Source: Bryobacterales bacterium (GTDB lineage: Bacteria > Acidobacteriota > Terriglobia > Bryobacterales > Bryobacteraceae). From it: a DNA stretch of 7,221 nt. The notes beneath the pieces were generated by a model. The model searched no databases and was not told the origin of the DNA. It saw nothing but the letters and a program-made list of their open reading frames with translations. Of the stretch, positions 5,592 through 7,221 are shown one piece after another; the first letter of the stretch is position 1; every line of letters starts with the position of its first letter. A program made the translations under genes and the position numbers. The stretch is taken from positions 7,433 through 14,653 of the forward strand of contig PLRZ01000647.1 of NCBI GenBank assembly GCA_003164075.1, written 5' to 3'.

Positions 5592-6869
5592 ATGCACTTG
5601 GCGGGATGGCTGGCGGCTTTCTGGGCGGCGGGCACGGGGGGAGTGACGTTCTCGCACGACGTGGCGCCCATCCTCTACCGCCAGTGTGCCGGCTGTCATC
5701 GCGCCGGCGGCGTGGCGCCATTCAGCCTGCTCACCTATCGGGACGCGGCCAAGCGCGCCCCATTGATCGCCACGGTGACTACCAGGCGAACCATGCCTCC
5801 ATGGCTGCCGAGCACTCCGCATTTTCGCGAAGAGCGCCGCCTGACCGACGTGGAGATCGCCACGCTGGCACAGTGGGCAGCCGCGGGAGCGCCCGCCGGG
5901 GATCTGGCGGCCGCGCCGGCTGCACCGCATTTCCCCGACGGCTGGCAACTCGGCCAGCCCGATCTGGAAGCGAAAATGGCGCTGGATTTCGACGTGCCGG
6001 CGGACGGCAACGATCTCTATCGCTGCTTCGTCGCGCCGGCCGCTATCGCCCAGGACCATTGGGTACGCGCCGTGGACATGCGGCCGGGGAGTCCGCAAGT
6101 GGTCCACCACGCCATCCTCTTTCAAGACACCAGTGGCACGGCCCGCAAGCGCGACACCGGGTCGGGATACGACTGCTTCGGAACGCCGGGTTTTCTGCCG
6201 GCCCGCGGTCTGGCGGGGTGGACACCGGGCTCGCTGCCGTACCAGGCGCCCGGCGACATGCCGGAACTGCTGCACGCGCACGCCGATCTGGTCCTGCAGG
6301 TGCACTATCATCCCACCGGAAGGGCCGTCACGGATCGTACCGCCGTGGCGCTGTATTTCACGGATCGGAAGCCGCGGCGGCAGGCGCAGGACATCCCGCT
6401 CGGCTCGAGCCGCATCGATATCCCGCCCGGCGATCCGGCTTACAAAGTGACCGACCATTTCACGATCCCGGTGGATGTGGACGTGATCGGCATCAATCCG
6501 CACGCGCACTACATCTGCAAAGAGATGTACGGGTACGCGGTTCTGCCCAACGGCACGCGGCGTACCCTGTTGCGCATCCCGGAGTGGAATTTCAACTGGC
6601 AGCAGGAGTATCTCTACGCCGCGCCGGTCCGCTTACCGGCGGGGGCCGACGTGGTGATGGAGTTCACCTACGACAACTCGGTCGGCAATCCGCGCAATCC
6701 GGCGCACCCGCCCAAGCGGGTGACGTGGGGGCCGGCGTCGACCGACGAGATGGCCGGTCTGCACATCGCCGTAGTGCCGGTGCGCGCGGACGATGCCGAG
6801 GATTTGAGCGCGGCGCTCTGGGGGAAAATGATTCGCGCCACGCAAGGCGGCGGGCTGCGAAAGCAGTAA
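5592..6869 (+). CDS. Cytochrome c - copper type II ascorbate-dependent monooxygenase-like fusion (PHM/DBH fold)
   Basis: The 425-residue protein joins two redox modules. Residues about 20-105 are a small cytochrome-c-like domain with CAGCH (C32, C35, H36) and a likely axial Met in MPPW (M68). Residues about 125-400 match the two-domain PHM/DBH copper monooxygenase fold with all six ligands: VHHAI (H172, H173) and LQVHYH (H238) for CuH, and NPHAH (H304, H306) and STDEM (M387) for CuM. The family hydroxylates C-H bonds with O2, and the haem domain may replace ascorbate as electron donor; the substrate is unknown. Haem attachment requires export. The N-terminal LAGWLAAFWAA could be a signal or anchor, but it lacks the usual basic start. 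A TAA directly precedes the ATG at 5592, so no upstream start is possible, and no Shine-Dalgarno is visible. The gene stands alone behind a stem-loop. Such fusions occur in Acidobacteriota and Planctomycetes. Confidence 0.88.
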   Translation: MHLAGWLAAFWAAGTGGVTFSHDVAPILYRQCAGCHRAGGVAPFSLLTYRDAAKRAPLIATVTTRRTMPPWLPSTPHFREERRLTDVEIATLAQWAAAGAPAGDLAAAPAAPHFPDGWQLGQPDLEAKMALDFDVPADGNDLYRCFVAPAAIAQDHWVRAVDMRPGSPQVVHHAILFQDTSGTARKRDTGSGYDCFGTPGFLPARGLAGWTPGSLPYQAPGDMPELLHAHADLVLQVHYHPTGRAVTDRTAVALYFTDRKPRRQAQDIPLGSSRIDIPPGDPAYKVTDHFTIPVDVDVIGINPHAHYICKEMYGYAVLPNGTRRTLLRIPEWNFNWQQEYLYAAPVRLPAGADVVMEFTYDNSVGNPRNPAHPPKRVTWGPASTDEMAGLHIAVVPVRADDAEDLSAALWGKMIRATQGGGLRKQ

Positions 6870-7118
6870 GGGCTGTGGGTTTTACCGGCCCGGTGTCCAC
6901 GGCCTGGCCGAATGCTCTGAGGGAGCATGCGGCGTTATCCGGTTTCTGTCGCGAAACTCACTTCAAATGGAAAGGACCGCTTGCTGGCGGGGTGCCCTCT
7001 GGGCCAGGCTCGGAAAATGCTGCGATGATTCCACGGGACGTATTATCGAGCTGGCCCGGAGGCGCCCCGCCACCAATCTCAGAGCTCCTGATGTCGTGGA
7101 ATTTGCGGTGAGCCCGCA
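6870..7118. other. Non-coding region downstream of the copper monooxygenase gene
   Basis: I see no gene with recognisable content here. An open frame from 5606 reaches 7111, but it is an out-of-frame shadow of the monooxygenase gene. A short hairpin atgctc-tgagg-gagcat at 6912-6928 lies 43 bases after the stop. It lacks a T-run, so it is at best a weak or factor-assisted transcription end. Confidence 0.4.
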
Positions 7119-7196
7119 GGTGGGGCAGGCGGTGCTCGCCTGCCCTCGATCAGCGGGCCTAATTCAGCGCGGGCAGGCGGCACCGCCTGCCCCACC
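7119..7196. repeat. Paired GC-rich palindromes forming a larger inverted repeat (REP/BIME-like)
   Basis: Two hairpins share the same arm. The first is gggcaggcg (7123-7131) with cgcctgccc (7137-7145), loop gtgct. The second is gggcaggcgg (7171-7180) with ccgcctgccc (7183-7192), 2-base loop. In addition, ggtggggcaggcggtgc (7119-7135) is the exact reverse complement of 7180-7196, so the two units are arranged head to head. This is the layout of intergenic REP/BIME-type elements. It may also act as a transcription end for flanking genes. Copy number elsewhere in the genome is not visible here. Confidence 0.7.
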
Positions 7197-7221
7197 GCGA
7201 AGCTCTCGCCATCGAAAGGAA

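Noticed and set aside
5517..6509. A 330-codon minus-strand frame opposite the copper monooxygenase gene
   Set aside because: Low-information Arg/His/Gly-rich translation and complete overlap with a strongly supported gene.
5606..7111. A 501-codon plus-strand frame overlapping and extending past the copper monooxygenase gene
   Set aside because: It is the shifted frame of that gene, rich in Arg/Gly/Ala, without the haem or copper motifs. Its extension past 6869 has no recognisable content.
7123..7192. CRISPR-like repeat from the two similar gggcaggcg units
   Set aside because: There are only two units, each itself a full palindrome, arranged head to head with one spacer. No array or cas gene is present.

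Overview
The window is GC-rich, densely coded DNA. Gene content points to a soil-type Acidobacteriota, perhaps Bryobacterales or Solibacter-like: a large secreted M14 metallopeptidase, an MCT/OFA-like MFS carrier, and a fused cytochrome c and copper monooxygenase. That placement rests on family recognition only.

Layout. Bases 1-4191 hold a leftward cluster of three genes, listed in transcription order. The first is a carboxymuconolactone decarboxylase/AhpD-type peroxidase-like gene (4191-3562). The second is an MFS transporter whose start overlaps the end of the first (3611-2373). The third is a secreted M14 zinc carboxypeptidase-like protein that runs off the left edge (2333-1). After a 234-base intergenic stretch, two rightward genes overlap by 4 bases: a DUF6932-like nucleotidyltransferase-fold protein (4426-4860) and an XRE-type helix-turn-helix protein (4857-5294), arranged like a toxin-antitoxin pair. 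A 297-base intergenic stretch with a strong inverted repeat follows. Then comes a rightward gene (5592-6869) with a CxxCH haem site and all six copper ligands of the PHM/DBH monooxygenase fold. The right end (6870-7221) is non-coding and ends in two related palindromes that together form a larger inverted repeat.

Main discovery candidate. The AhpD-type gene looks broken by one in-frame TGA (3909-3907). That TGA falls exactly at the second Cys of the family's E-x11-C-x2-C-x3-H active site, giving E80, C92, U95 and H99. Reading continues in frame with good family similarity on both sides. A perfect 6-bp hairpin with a G-containing AGTT loop begins 11 nt after the TGA, where a bacterial SECIS element is expected. 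The best reading is a selenocysteine-containing CxxU oxidoreductase that ordinary gene calling would split into two fragments or call a pseudogene. A simple nonsense mutation has not been excluded; finding selA/selB/selC/selD in the same genome and conserved TGA or Cys in homologues would decide it.
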